Assembly (NCBI GenBank): GCA_023416895.1
Contig: JAEZGQ010000031.1
Location: 1 to 8,418, forward strand
DNA: 8,418 nt
Direction of reading: 5' to 3'
From: Bacillota bacterium
GTDB taxonomy: Bacteria > Bacillota > Clostridia > Christensenellales > CAG-138
The translations under genes were made by a program, and so were the position numbers. The notes beneath the pieces were generated by a model. It had not been told where the DNA came from. It saw only the letters and a list, made by a program, of their open reading frames with translations, and searched no databases. Positions 1 through 5,442 of this stretch are shown in pieces; the stretch's first letter is position 1, and every line of letters begins with the position of its first letter.

Positions 1-388
1 ATTGCTTGTTTCCGTGCGCTTTCCTGTAGGCGCTTGCGAACGCCTTGAGCTTATCGAAGCTCTCGCGGCTCAGCGCGTGCTCGATGCGGCAGGCATCCTC
101 GCGCGCGATCGCTTCGCTCACGCCGATGTCCATCAAATAACTTGCCAAAAGGTTGTGCCGCTCAAAGGTACGCTCAGCGATTTCAAGCCCTGCGGCAGTC
201 AAGGTGATATGACCCTTATCGTCAAACTCCACAAGCTCGTTTTCGCGGAATTTTTTCATGGCAAAGCTCACGCTCGGCTTTGAATAGCCAAGCTCGTTGG
301 CTACATCGATGGAACGAACCTGTCCTAAGCGTCTTTGCAGCATCAGAATGGTTTCAAGATAATCCTCAGCCGATTCACGAATCTGCAA
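1..388 (-). CDS. DtxR-family metal-dependent transcriptional regulator (3' end outside window)
   Basis: This is a metal-sensing repressor of the short DtxR family, probably controlling the divergent feo operon. The 129 visible residues contain an N-terminal winged helix (about 5-65; recognition helix near SKPSVSFAMKKF, 36-47) and a dimerisation/metal domain (about 66-120). Candidate metal ligands by alignment with MntR and DtxR are D9, E12, H78, C100, E103 and H104. D9/E12 resemble MntR, whereas C100 resembles DtxR Cys102, so metal choice cannot be read off simply. There is no room for the SH3-like third domain of DtxR unless it lies beyond the edge; short Clostridia homologues usually end near this length. 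The start is TTG at 388, chosen because AAAGGAGG lies 7 bases upstream; an in-frame GTG at 406 lies upstream of that RBS. The family call is firm; iron rather than manganese sensing is inferred from the feo neighbours. Confidence 0.9.
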   Translation of the reverse strand, partial: MQIRESAEDYLETILMLQRRLGQVRSIDVANELGYSKPSVSFAMKKFRENELVEFDDKGHITLTAAGLEIAERTFERHNLLASYLMDIGVSEAIAREDACRIEHALSRESFDKLKAFASAYRKAHGNKQ

Positions 389-405
389 ACGACCGCCTCC
401 TTTCA

Positions 406-420
406 CCGCTTCTCAAGCGG
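406..420 (-). other. Small hairpin in the regulator's 5' leader
   Basis: CCGCTT-CTC-AAGCGG is a perfect 6-bp stem with a 3-base loop in the leader of the leftward regulator. It lies immediately upstream of the AAAGGAGG ribosome binding site (403-396). It could influence translation or mRNA stability, but a hairpin this short can also arise by chance. Confidence 0.35.
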
Positions 421-439
421 CCTGGGTGATGTTGAAACC

Positions 440-468
440 ATCTTACCATATTGCATGCGGTTTTACAA
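440..468 (-). promoter_or_regulatory. Predicted promoter of the DtxR-family gene
   Basis: On the minus strand, TTGTAA (468-463) is followed after 17 bases by TAAGAT (445-440). Each box matches the vegetative sigma consensus at 4 of 6 positions. The predicted start of transcription is about 45 bases before the TTG start codon. No copy of the GGTTAG dyad lies in this promoter, so autoregulation is not evident. Confidence 0.45.
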
Positions 469-501
469 TTCAGGGCGTTTTTCGGTTTTTTTGTTTCGAG
501 A

Positions 502-530
502 TTGACATATTCGGTGCAAACTGCTATCCT
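502..530 (+). promoter_or_regulatory. Predicted main promoter of the feo operon
   Basis: A perfect -35 box TTGACA (502-507) is followed after 17 bases by a -10 box TATCCT (525-530). This is the best sigma-70-type promoter in the window. The predicted transcription start, about 537, coincides with the first base of the GGTTAG dyad at 537-554, so a bound repressor would cover the start site. Confidence 0.8.
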
Positions 531-536
531 ATATAT

Positions 537-554
537 GGTTAGCAAGAGCTAACC
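537..554 (+). promoter_or_regulatory. Operator-like dyad, copy 1 (feo start site)
   Basis: GGTTAGCAAGAGCTAACC is a perfect dyad; counted as GGTTAGC-AAGA-GCTAACC the arms are 7 bp. It covers about +1 to +18 of the predicted feo transcript. The half-sites GGTTAG and CTAACC are the core of DtxR/IdeR iron boxes, and a DtxR-family gene is divergent. Binding by that regulator is inferred. An alternative reading is a weak RNA hairpin followed by GAATTTTT. Confidence 0.7.
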
Positions 555-560
555 GAATTT

Positions 561-589
561 TTGACCTGCAGGTTAGTTTTTTCTAACCT
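561..589 (+). promoter_or_regulatory. Operator-like dyad, copy 2, with possible second promoter in the feoA1 leader
   Basis: GGTTAGTTTTTTCTAACC (571-588) repeats the 18-bp dyad with 6-bp arms and a 6-base spacer. Its centre is 34 bp from that of copy 1. It is preceded by TTGACC (561-566), and TAACCT (584-589) follows at a 17-base distance, so a second, operator-embedded promoter is possible although the -10 match is poor. The feoA1 ribosome binding site follows directly. Confidence 0.6.
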
Positions 590-611
590 TATCCGAAAGG
601 AGTTGGCCGCT

Positions 612-821
612 ATGCCGCTGACATTTGCAAAGCCCGGCGAACGTGCGCAAATCAAGAAAATTGCCGGCAGAGACGAAGTGAAAAGGCATCTTCAAAACCT
701 CGGTTTTGTGGAGGGAAGCGATGTGAGCGTGGTCGCTGAAAATGGCGGCAACGTGATCGTATGCATAAAGGACGCGCGCGTGGCCATCAGCCGTGAAATG
801 GCAAACAAGATCATCGTTTAA
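612..821 (+). CDS. feoA: FeoA-domain protein 1
   Basis: This is a 69-residue SH3-like FeoA protein, a small cytosolic partner thought to modulate the FeoB iron transporter. Visible landmarks are an early AKPGERAQIKKI strand, a KRHLQNLGFVEGSDV turn (about 24-38), an ENGGNVIV segment and a closing IKDARVAISREMA stretch. The last of these replaces the PLGDPI...ELSIRK pattern of the second copy, so the two FeoA proteins are different subtypes rather than a recent duplication. ATG at 612 is used because AAAGGAG (596-602) lies 9 bases upstream; an in-frame TTG at 561 has no such support and starts before the operator. It is the first gene of the operon, 14 bases before feoA2. Confidence 0.9.
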   Translation: MPLTFAKPGERAQIKKIAGRDEVKRHLQNLGFVEGSDVSVVAENGGNVIVCIKDARVAISREMANKIIV

Positions 822-835
822 GGGGGAATTCCAAC

Positions 836-1063
836 ATGCAGACACTTCGTCAAATTAAATGCGGTGAAACCGTAATCGTAAAACGCTTAAATGGTGACGG
901 CCCGGTAAAACGGCGCATTATGGACATGGGCATCACCAAGGGCACCGAGCTTTTTGTGCGCAAGGTAGCGCCGCTGGGCGACCCCATTGAGCTTACCGTG
1001 CGCGGTTACGAGCTTAGCATTCGCAAGGCCGACGCTGAAATGGTAGAAGTTGAGGCTGTATAG
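836..1063 (+). CDS. feoA: FeoA-domain protein 2
   Basis: A 75-residue canonical FeoA. It shows the expected order of conserved pieces: KCGETVIVKRLNGDGPVKRR (about 8-27), MDMGITKGTEL, then VAPLGDPIELTVRGYELSIRKADAE towards the C-terminus. FeoA folds as a small SH3-like barrel and is required, with FeoB, for ferrous iron uptake in organisms where it was tested; its exact role (binding FeoB or modulating its GTPase) is unsettled. The ribosome binding site AGGGGG (821-826) lies 9 bases before the ATG. It follows feoA1 closely and is separated from feoB by 58 bases containing dyad copy 3, so feoB may have an extra control point. Confidence 0.95.
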   Translation: MQTLRQIKCGETVIVKRLNGDGPVKRRIMDMGITKGTELFVRKVAPLGDPIELTVRGYELSIRKADAEMVEVEAV

Positions 1064-1075
1064 CTGTCTCTTTTT

Positions 1076-1103
1076 TTGACCGAAGGTTAGAGAATACTAA
1101 CTT
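1076..1103 (+). promoter_or_regulatory. Operator-like dyad, copy 3, with possible internal feoB promoter
   Basis: GGTTAGAGAATACTAACT (1085-1102) is the third copy of the 18-bp dyad; only the last base departs from perfect symmetry. TTGACC (1076-1081) precedes it, and TAACTT (1098-1103) follows at a 16-base distance, giving a weak possible promoter with the operator inside it. The AGGAGGG site of feoB (1109-1115) comes next. The layout mirrors that at 561-602. Confidence 0.55.
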
Positions 1104-1121
1104 ATTGCAGGAGGGAATACC

Positions 1122-3260
1122 ATGACCATTGCGCTTGCCGGAAACCCGAACAGCGGCAAAACCACGCTCTTTAATGCCCTCACGGGAAGCTCGCAGTATG
1201 TGGGCAACTGGCCCGGCGTTACGGTGGAGAAAAAGGAAGGCCGTTTGAAGGGTGCAAAGGACGTGCTCGTAACCGACCTGCCGGGCATTTATTCGCTTTC
1301 GCCCTACACGCCCGAGGAAGTGGTTGCGCGTAACTATTTGCTCAACGACCGCCCCGATGTGATTCTGAACATCTTGGATGCTTCCAACCTCGAACGCAAT
1401 CTTTACCTCACCACACAAATGCTTGAGCTTTCCATCCCCGTGGTGGTGGCGCTCAACATGATGGACGTTGTGGAAAAAAACGGCGGAAGCATTGATGCGA
1501 AGGCGCTCTCCGAGGCGCTTGGCTGCGCGGTGATGGAGATTTCCGCGCTCAAGGGCAGAGGCATCAAGGAGGTTACGGATGCCGCCATATCTCTTGCGCA
1601 AGCAAAGCAGGGGATAAGGGAGCCGCAAAGGTTTAGCGAAACCCTTGAAACCGCGCTTATGGCCATTTCCATCGAGCTAAAGGGCATTGTTGCAGAAGAG
1701 GACACGCGCTTTTACGCCGTAAAGCTTTTTGAGCGCGACGAAAAGGCGCTTGAAACGCTCAAGTTGAGCGCTGAGGCAAAGGCGCGCATCGAGGCCGCCA
1801 CCGCGCAGTGCGAAGTTGCCATGGATGACGATTCCGAAAGTATCGTTACCGGTGAGCGTTACACGAAGATCACGCACATCCTCAAGGGTGTTTCCCGTGG
1901 CGGTAAAAAGCAGGGCTTAAGCGTTTCCGACAAAATCGACCGTATTGTGACCAACCGCTGGCTGGCGCTTCCCATTTTTGCGGCTGTAATGTTCCTCGTT
2001 TACTATATTTCCGTTACCACCGTTGGCGCATGGGCAACCGACTGGACAAATGACGTGCTGTTTGGCGAAATCATCCCGCCCGCCGTAACGGGCTGGCTCG
2101 AGGGTGCAAACGCCGCGCCGTGGTTAGTTTCTTTGGTGGTGGACGGCATCATCGGCGGCGTGGGTGCGGTGCTCGGCTTCCTGCCGCAAATGCTCGTATT
2201 GTTCTTTATGCTCGCGCTTCTTGAGGATTGCGGCTATATGGCGCGCATCGCGTTTATTATGGACCGTATCTTTCGCAAGTTCGGGCTTTCCGGTAAGTCC
2301 TTCATCCCGATGCTCATCAGCACAGGCTGTGGCGTGCCTGGCATTATGGCGTCGCGCACCATTGAAAACGAGCGCGACCGCCGTATGACCATCATGACCA
2401 CCACCTTCATGCCTTGCGGGGCAAAGCTGCCCATCATTGCGCTCATCGCGGGTGCGCTGTTCGGTGGCGAATGGTGGGTCGCTCCGTCGGCCTACTTCAT
2501 CGGCATCGCGGCCATTATCGCATCGGGCATCATGCTCAAAAAGCTCAAGTCCTTCGCGGGGAAGCCGGCTCCGTTCGTCATGGAGCTTCCCGCTTATCAC
2601 CTGCCCGGCCTAAAGGGCGTTTTGATCCACATGTGGGACAGGGGCAAGTCGTTTGTGAAAAAAGCGGGTACGGTTATCTTCCTCGCATGCGGGCTCATTT
2701 GGTTCCTCTCGTCGTTTAGCTGGCGATTTGAGATGGTGGATACGGCGGATTCCATACTCGCGGCAATCGGCTCCGTGTTTGCGCCCATTTTCACCCCCTT
2801 GGGGTGGGGCGAATGGCGTGCGGCGGTCGCCACCATTACCGGCCTTGTTGCCAAGGAAAATGTAGTAGGCACGTTTGGCATCCTGTACGGTTTTGCTGAG
2901 GTCGCCGAGGACGGTGCGGAAGTTTGGGGCAAATTGCAGACTGCCTTCACCTCGCTTAGCGGCTATTCCTTCTTGGTATTCAACCTGCTGTGCGCTCCCT
3001 GCTTTGCTGCCATCGGTGCAATCAAACGCGAAATGGGCAACGGCAAGTGGACGCTCATCGCGGTGGGCTATCAAACGGTACTCGCCTATGTAGTGGCGCT
3101 TGTGATTTATCAGCTCGGTATTCTTTTCTCCGGTTCGCCCTTTACGCTTTGGACGGCCGTTGCGATTTTGCTCGTGCTTCTGATGGGCTTCCAGCTGCTT
3201 CGCAAACAGCCGGAAATCGCCATCAAGGACCATGGAAAGAACTTTACGGAAAAAGCGTAA
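1122..3260 (+). CDS. feoB: Ferrous iron transport protein B (FeoB)
   Basis: FeoB is the inner-membrane ferrous iron transporter with an N-terminal G domain. In this 712-residue protein G1 is GNPNSGKT (7-14), G3 DLPG (52-55), G4 NMMD (112-115) and G5 SAL (141-143). A helical linker domain follows (about 150-270), then membrane segments starting near residue 280. The transmembrane part carries the conserved cysteines C403 in GCGVPG, C432 in MPCGAKLP, and C624 and C627 in CAPC, within the two gate-type repeats, plus KENVVGT. Length is normal for Bacillota FeoB, and I see no frameshift. The ATG follows AGGAGGG by 6 bases. It is third in the operon, after two feoA genes. A GTP-binding domain beginning at the very N-terminus is typical, so the start is secure. 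Confidence 0.97.
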   Translation: MTIALAGNPNSGKTTLFNALTGSSQYVGNWPGVTVEKKEGRLKGAKDVLVTDLPGIYSLSPYTPEEVVARNYLLNDRPDVILNILDASNLERNLYLTTQMLELSIPVVVALNMMDVVEKNGGSIDAKALSEALGCAVMEISALKGRGIKEVTDAAISLAQAKQGIREPQRFSETLETALMAISIELKGIVAEEDTRFYAVKLFERDEKALETLKLSAEAKARIEAATAQCEVAMDDDSESIVTGERYTKITHILKGVSRGGKKQGLSVSDKIDRIVTNRWLALPIFAAVMFLVYYISVTTVGAWATDWTNDVLFGEIIPPAVTGWLEGANAAPWLVSLVVDGIIGGVGAVLGFLPQMLVLFFMLALLEDCGYMARIAFIMDRIFRKFGLSGKSFIPMLISTGCGVPGIMASRTIENERDRRMTIMTTTFMPCGAKLPIIALIAGALFGGEWWVAPSAYFIGIAAIIASGIMLKKLKSFAGKPAPFVMELPAYHLPGLKGVLIHMWDRGKSFVKKAGTVIFLACGLIWFLSSFSWRFEMVDTADSILAAIGSVFAPIFTPLGWGEWRAAVATITGLVAKENVVGTFGILYGFAEVAEDGAEVWGKLQTAFTSLSGYSFLVFNLLCAPCFAAIGAIKREMGNGKWTLIAVGYQTVLAYVVALVIYQLGILFSGSPFTLWTAVAILLVLLMGFQLLRKQPEIAIKDHGKNFTEKA

Positions 3261-3296
3261 AACCCTGCTGCTTTAAGCTTATAAGGAGGCGTTTTT

Positions 3297-3491
3297 ATGG
3301 GAGACTTTTTGACTGAGAACCTTGCGACTGTCGTCATCAGCGGTATCCTTATGCTCTTTGTAGCGCTTGCGATACGCAGCATCGTAAAGAGCAAGAAAAA
3401 AGGCGCGTGTGCGGGCTGCAGCGGCTGCGCTTCCCGTCAAAACGAAGAAGCACCCTGCTGCGGTTGTCATAACAACATTGGCCATTCCTAA
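3297..3491 (+). CDS. FeoB-associated Cys-rich membrane protein
   Basis: This is a 64-residue peptide of the type commonly found directly downstream of feoB in Bacillota. A single hydrophobic helix (about 9-29) is followed by a basic stretch, SIVKSKKK (28-35), which predicts the C-terminal part lies in the cytosol. The tail contains six cysteines, C38, C41, C44, C54, C55 and C57, in CAGCSGC and CCGC motifs, and ends with two histidines (H58, H63), so metal binding is plausible but unproven. GGAGG lies 8 bases before the ATG. It is 36 bases downstream of feoB and precedes the operon terminator. A chaperone or FeoC-like role has been proposed for such peptides; none can be shown from sequence. 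Confidence 0.88.
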   Translation: MGDFLTENLATVVISGILMLFVALAIRSIVKSKKKGACAGCSGCASRQNEEAPCCGCHNNIGHS

Positions 3492-3522
3492 CCCGTAGCT
3501 TTCGGGAATACGGTTTGTACCT

Positions 3523-3563
3523 CCAAAAAGGCGGGCAAAGCTTAGCTTTGCCCGCCTTTTTGG
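3523..3563 (+). terminator. Terminator of the feo operon
   Basis: A perfect inverted repeat with 19-bp arms (3523-3541 and 3545-3563) is separated by TTA. The GC-rich core GGCGGGC is followed by a run of five T (3557-3561). The arms start with CC-AAAAA, so the hairpin could also stop transcription coming from the right. It lies 31 bases after the Cys-rich peptide gene. Confidence 0.92.
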
Positions 3564-3638
3564 CTTGTTGAAAAATGGATGCGTTTATTTTATAAGCCGA
3601 GCGCTTTTTTAAACGGTGAAAGCGCCTTAAAACTAATC

Positions 3639-3733
3639 ATCCCCGCTTCGTCCGGAATGACACGCGGGGGCGGCGGAGCGGCCGCAAACAGGTACGGCGC
3701 GGTCACAACTGTCATTCCGGGCGAAGCGGGGAT
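3639..3733. repeat. 95-bp element with 24-bp terminal inverted repeats
   Basis: The arms 3639-3662 and 3710-3733 are inverted copies of 24 bases with one mismatch (T3651 against the expected C). They carry the core CCCCGCTTCG...CGGAATGACA, and the 47 bases between them are very GC-rich. No reading frame of interest crosses it. This resembles short interspersed palindromic or MITE-like elements whose arms read GTCATTCC...GCGAAGCG in other bacteria, a resemblance from memory only. A partial third copy of TGTCATTC...GGG lies at 3743-3752. It sits between two convergent genes, so it could also act as a termination hairpin for the leftward regulator. Confidence 0.7.
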
Positions 3734-3768
3734 AAAAGGCGGTGTCATTCGGGTTTGCGCCGTGCCTT

Positions 3769-4440
3769 TTAAAGCAGCAGCTTGAATTCGTTTTTATAAA
3801 ATTCCAATATCCCTTCCGCGCGTAGCTTGGAAAGCTCATTGGAAAGAGCACTCCTATCTACCAGCAGGTAATCCGCAAGCTCCTGACGGTTGAAGGGCAC
3901 CCGAAAATAGCGGCTTCCCTGACGCTGCGCCTGTGCCATTAGATAGGAAAGAAGCTTTTCACGCGTGGTGCGGCGAGAAAGGTGCTCAAGCTTCTGGTTG
4001 AGCTGTATGTTTTTTTGAGCAAGGATGCCCATAAGGTTTTCAATGAGCTTCGCATGGAAGGCGCACGCGTTTTGGCAGCCACGCATCACGCGCGCGTACG
4101 GGATCAAAAGCGCGCTTGCATTTTGCGTGGCGGTAACTTCCACAGACAGGTTTTCAGCTCCCGCCGCCGCGTAGCTTTCCCCAAACACATCCGCAGGTTC
4201 AAACGCCGCGAGAATGTGCCGGTTGCCCGCGATGTCGTCGCGCGCGGCCTGCGCTGTGCCGCTAAGAAGAATGCCCAAGGAAAGCACGGGCCTGCCCGCC
4301 GTTAAAATGGGCTCGCCCTTTTTAAAAGAAGCGATACGCGCGCCCAAGCAGCTCAGGAGCGTTTCGTAGCTTTCCGCCGCAATGCCTGAAAACAGCGCCG
4401 TTTCAGATAAAACATCGTTGTATGCCCCGAAATATTCCAT
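3769..4440 (-). CDS. Crp/Fnr-family transcriptional regulator
   Basis: A 223-residue dimeric activator or repressor type. An N-terminal cyclic-nucleotide-like beta barrel spans about 12-120, with FKKGEPILTAGRP (39-51) and a GESYAAAG turn (87-94). A long dimer helix follows (about 128-158), then a Crp-type winged helix (159-223) with RQELADYLLVDRSALSNELS (185-204). ATG at 4440 is chosen because GGAG sits 6 bases upstream; a frame open to 4545 would run over the divergent gene's RBS and first codons. It lacks an N-terminal Fnr cysteine cluster; its cysteines are C31, C122 and C126. Divergence from an iron-sulfur protein/ferredoxin/hcp set suggests an HcpR-like regulator of nitrosative stress, but the effector is unknown. 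Confidence 0.9.
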   Translation of the reverse strand: MEYFGAYNDVLSETALFSGIAAESYETLLSCLGARIASFKKGEPILTAGRPVLSLGILLSGTAQAARDDIAGNRHILAAFEPADVFGESYAAAGAENLSVEVTATQNASALLIPYARVMRGCQNACAFHAKLIENLMGILAQKNIQLNQKLEHLSRRTTREKLLSYLMAQAQRQGSRYFRVPFNRQELADYLLVDRSALSNELSKLRAEGILEFYKNEFKLLL

Positions 4441-4455
4441 GCTTTTCTCCGCTGT

Positions 4456-4469
4456 GTTGTAAAAACAAC
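4456..4469. promoter_or_regulatory. Crp/Fnr-type operator between regulator and iron-sulfur gene
   Basis: GTTGT-AAAA-ACAAC is a perfect 5-4-5 dyad, the geometry of Fnr-like sites (TTGAT-N4-ATCAA) with different bases. Its centre (4462.5) is about 41.5 bases before a rightward start predicted from TACAAT at 4492-4497, the class II activator position. It also lies in the leader of the leftward regulator gene, where binding would block that gene's expression. The divergent Crp/Fnr protein is the obvious candidate ligand; this is inferred. Confidence 0.6.
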
Positions 4470-4497
4470 TGAACGTTATTTGTAAGCATAGTACAAT
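4469..4497 (+). promoter_or_regulatory. Predicted activator-dependent promoter of the iron-sulfur gene
   Basis: TACAAT (4492-4497) matches the -10 consensus at 5 of 6 positions. The hexamer 17 bases upstream, CTGAAC (4469-4474), is a poor -35 box. A good -10 with a poor -35 next to an operator near -41.5 is typical of Crp/Fnr-activated promoters. The predicted start near 4504 leaves a short leader before AGGAGG (4513-4518). Confidence 0.5.
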
Positions 4498-4507
4498 CGA
4501 CTTACAA
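4479..4507 (-). promoter_or_regulatory. Predicted promoter of the Crp/Fnr regulator
   Basis: On the minus strand, TTGTAA (4507-4502) is followed after 17 bases by TACAAA (4484-4479). The start would be near 4472, about 32 bases before the ATG, with the GTTGT dyad inside the leader. TTTGTAAG (4479-4486) and CTTACAAA (4501-4508) are inverted copies, so the same bases read as a similar promoter on the plus strand, although that one would start within the next gene's RBS. Confidence 0.45.
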
Positions 4508-4528
4508 AAGCAAGGAGGAACGCAAAAA

Positions 4529-5323
4529 ATGCTGCGAAAAATCATTCATATAGACGAAAATTTATGCAATGGCTGCGGTCTTTGCGCAAGTGCTTGTCAC
4601 GAAGGCGCCATCCAAATGGTCGAAGGAAAAGCAAAGCTTATGCGCGACGATTACTGCGACGGACTCGGCGATTGTTTGCCGGTTTGCCCCACGGGCGCAA
4701 TCACCTTTGTGGAGCGGGAAGCGGCAGCTTACGACGAGCAGGCCGTGCTTCGTGCAAAGTACGAGGCGCACAAGGCCGAAGGGAAAACGCCGCACCACGG
4801 CTGCCCCGGCTCCAACGCGCACGCCATTGCTCGCGAGGAACGCGCCGAGAAAGAGCCCGCGCAAGCGAAGAGCCCCTGCGGCTGCCCTGGCAGCAACGCC
4901 CGCGCGCTTTCCCGCTCCAAGGCGGTCTCCGACGTGGCTGCCGTGGCTGAAGCGCAGAGCGAGCTAATGCAGTGGCCCGTGCAAATTAAGCTGGTGCCGG
5001 TGAACGCGCCTTACTTTGACGGCGCAAACCTGCTCGTCGCTGCGGATTGCACCGCGTTTTCCTATGCCGATTTCCACCGCAAGTTTATCAAAAACCACAT
5101 TGTCGTAATCGGTTGCCCCAAGCTTGACGAGGGCGACTATACGGAAAAGCTCACGGCCATCCTTCAAAACAACAACATCAAAAGCGTGAAGGTGGTGCGT
5201 ATGGAGGTGCCTTGCTGCGGCGGCATTGAGCACGCGGTAAAGCGCGCGTTGCAGCAAAGCGGCAAGTTTATCCCTTGGCAGGTCGTGGTCATTTCCACCG
5301 ACGGCCGAATCCTTGAGGATTGA
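4529..5323 (+). CDS. Iron-sulfur (ferredoxin-type) protein with CPGS motifs, hcp-associated
   Basis: A 264-residue predicted cytosolic electron carrier or accessory protein. An N-terminal bis-cluster ferredoxin domain (1-60) has a full first motif C13-x2-C16-x2-C19-x3-C23. The second motif, C43-x5-C49-x3-C53-P, lacks its middle cysteine, with L46 in that place within CDGLGDC, so the second site may hold a 3Fe-4S or an unusual cluster. A low-complexity linker (about 65-148) carries two related motifs, HGCPGSNA (90-97) and CGCPGSNA (117-124). The C-terminal domain (about 150-264) has C174, GCPK (195-198) and PCCGG (228-232), which may bind metal. AGGAGG lies 10 bases before the ATG. Similar proteins lie beside hcp in other Clostridia; the biochemical role is unknown to me. 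Confidence 0.8.
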   Translation: MLRKIIHIDENLCNGCGLCASACHEGAIQMVEGKAKLMRDDYCDGLGDCLPVCPTGAITFVEREAAAYDEQAVLRAKYEAHKAEGKTPHHGCPGSNAHAIAREERAEKEPAQAKSPCGCPGSNARALSRSKAVSDVAAVAEAQSELMQWPVQIKLVPVNAPYFDGANLLVAADCTAFSYADFHRKFIKNHIVVIGCPKLDEGDYTEKLTAILQNNNIKSVKVVRMEVPCCGGIEHAVKRALQQSGKFIPWQVVVISTDGRILED

Positions 5324-5364
5324 AAAAGGGTTTATTTTTTACACACGGGTATTCGATTTTCGGT

Positions 5365-5395
5365 TATACTAAGTAGAGCGCACGCAAAAAGCGTG
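5365..5395 (+). promoter_or_regulatory. Possible ferredoxin-hcp promoter and downstream dyad
   Basis: TATACT (5365-5370) is a good -10 box, but no convincing -35 lies 16-18 bases upstream; TTTACA at 5338-5343 is 21 bases away. Just after the predicted start (about 5377), CACGC-AAAAA-GCGTG (5381-5395) forms a perfect 5-5-5 dyad, either an operator or a leader hairpin. The weak -35 fits activator dependence. The 119-base gap before the ferredoxin gene makes a separate promoter likely. Confidence 0.4.
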
Positions 5396-5442
5396 TTAGG
5401 ATTTGCGAATTCACAACATTATTTTTTAGGAGGTATTGATTC

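Noticed and set aside
537..560. Copy 1 of the dyad as an intrinsic terminator (stem plus GAATTTTT)
   Set aside because: The stem is only 7 bp of mixed composition and starts at about +1. The exact recurrence of the motif with different centres fits a protein site better, though attenuation is not fully excluded.
561..611. Upstream TTG start extending FeoA1 by 17 residues
   Set aside because: The extension would be encoded by the operator and RBS, and no RBS precedes the TTG; ATG at 612 has AAAGGAG at 9 bases.
2122..2139. GGTTAG inside feoB as a fourth operator
   Set aside because: No CTAACC arm lies at the required distance (sequence continues TTTCTTTGG), so it is a single chance half-site.
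2610..3233. Leftward open frame opposite the 3' part of feoB, and similar ones at 1014-1628 and 2124-2600
   Set aside because: They are antisense shadows of feoB, rich in His and Arg from complementing its codons, with no RBS or family signature.
3579..3785. Rightward 68-codon and leftward 72-codon open frames across the inverted repeat
   Set aside because: They consist mostly of the inverted-repeat element and have no RBS.
4441..4545. 35-residue N-terminal extension of the Crp/Fnr protein
   Set aside because: It would overlap the divergent gene's RBS and first codons and the predicted promoters; GGAG precedes the ATG at 4440.
5330..5344. GTTTA-TTTTT-TACAC as a second Crp/Fnr site near -40 of the ferredoxin promoter
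   Set aside because: The arms match imperfectly, the spacing is 5 rather than 4, and the stretch is T-rich, so chance is a sufficient explanation.
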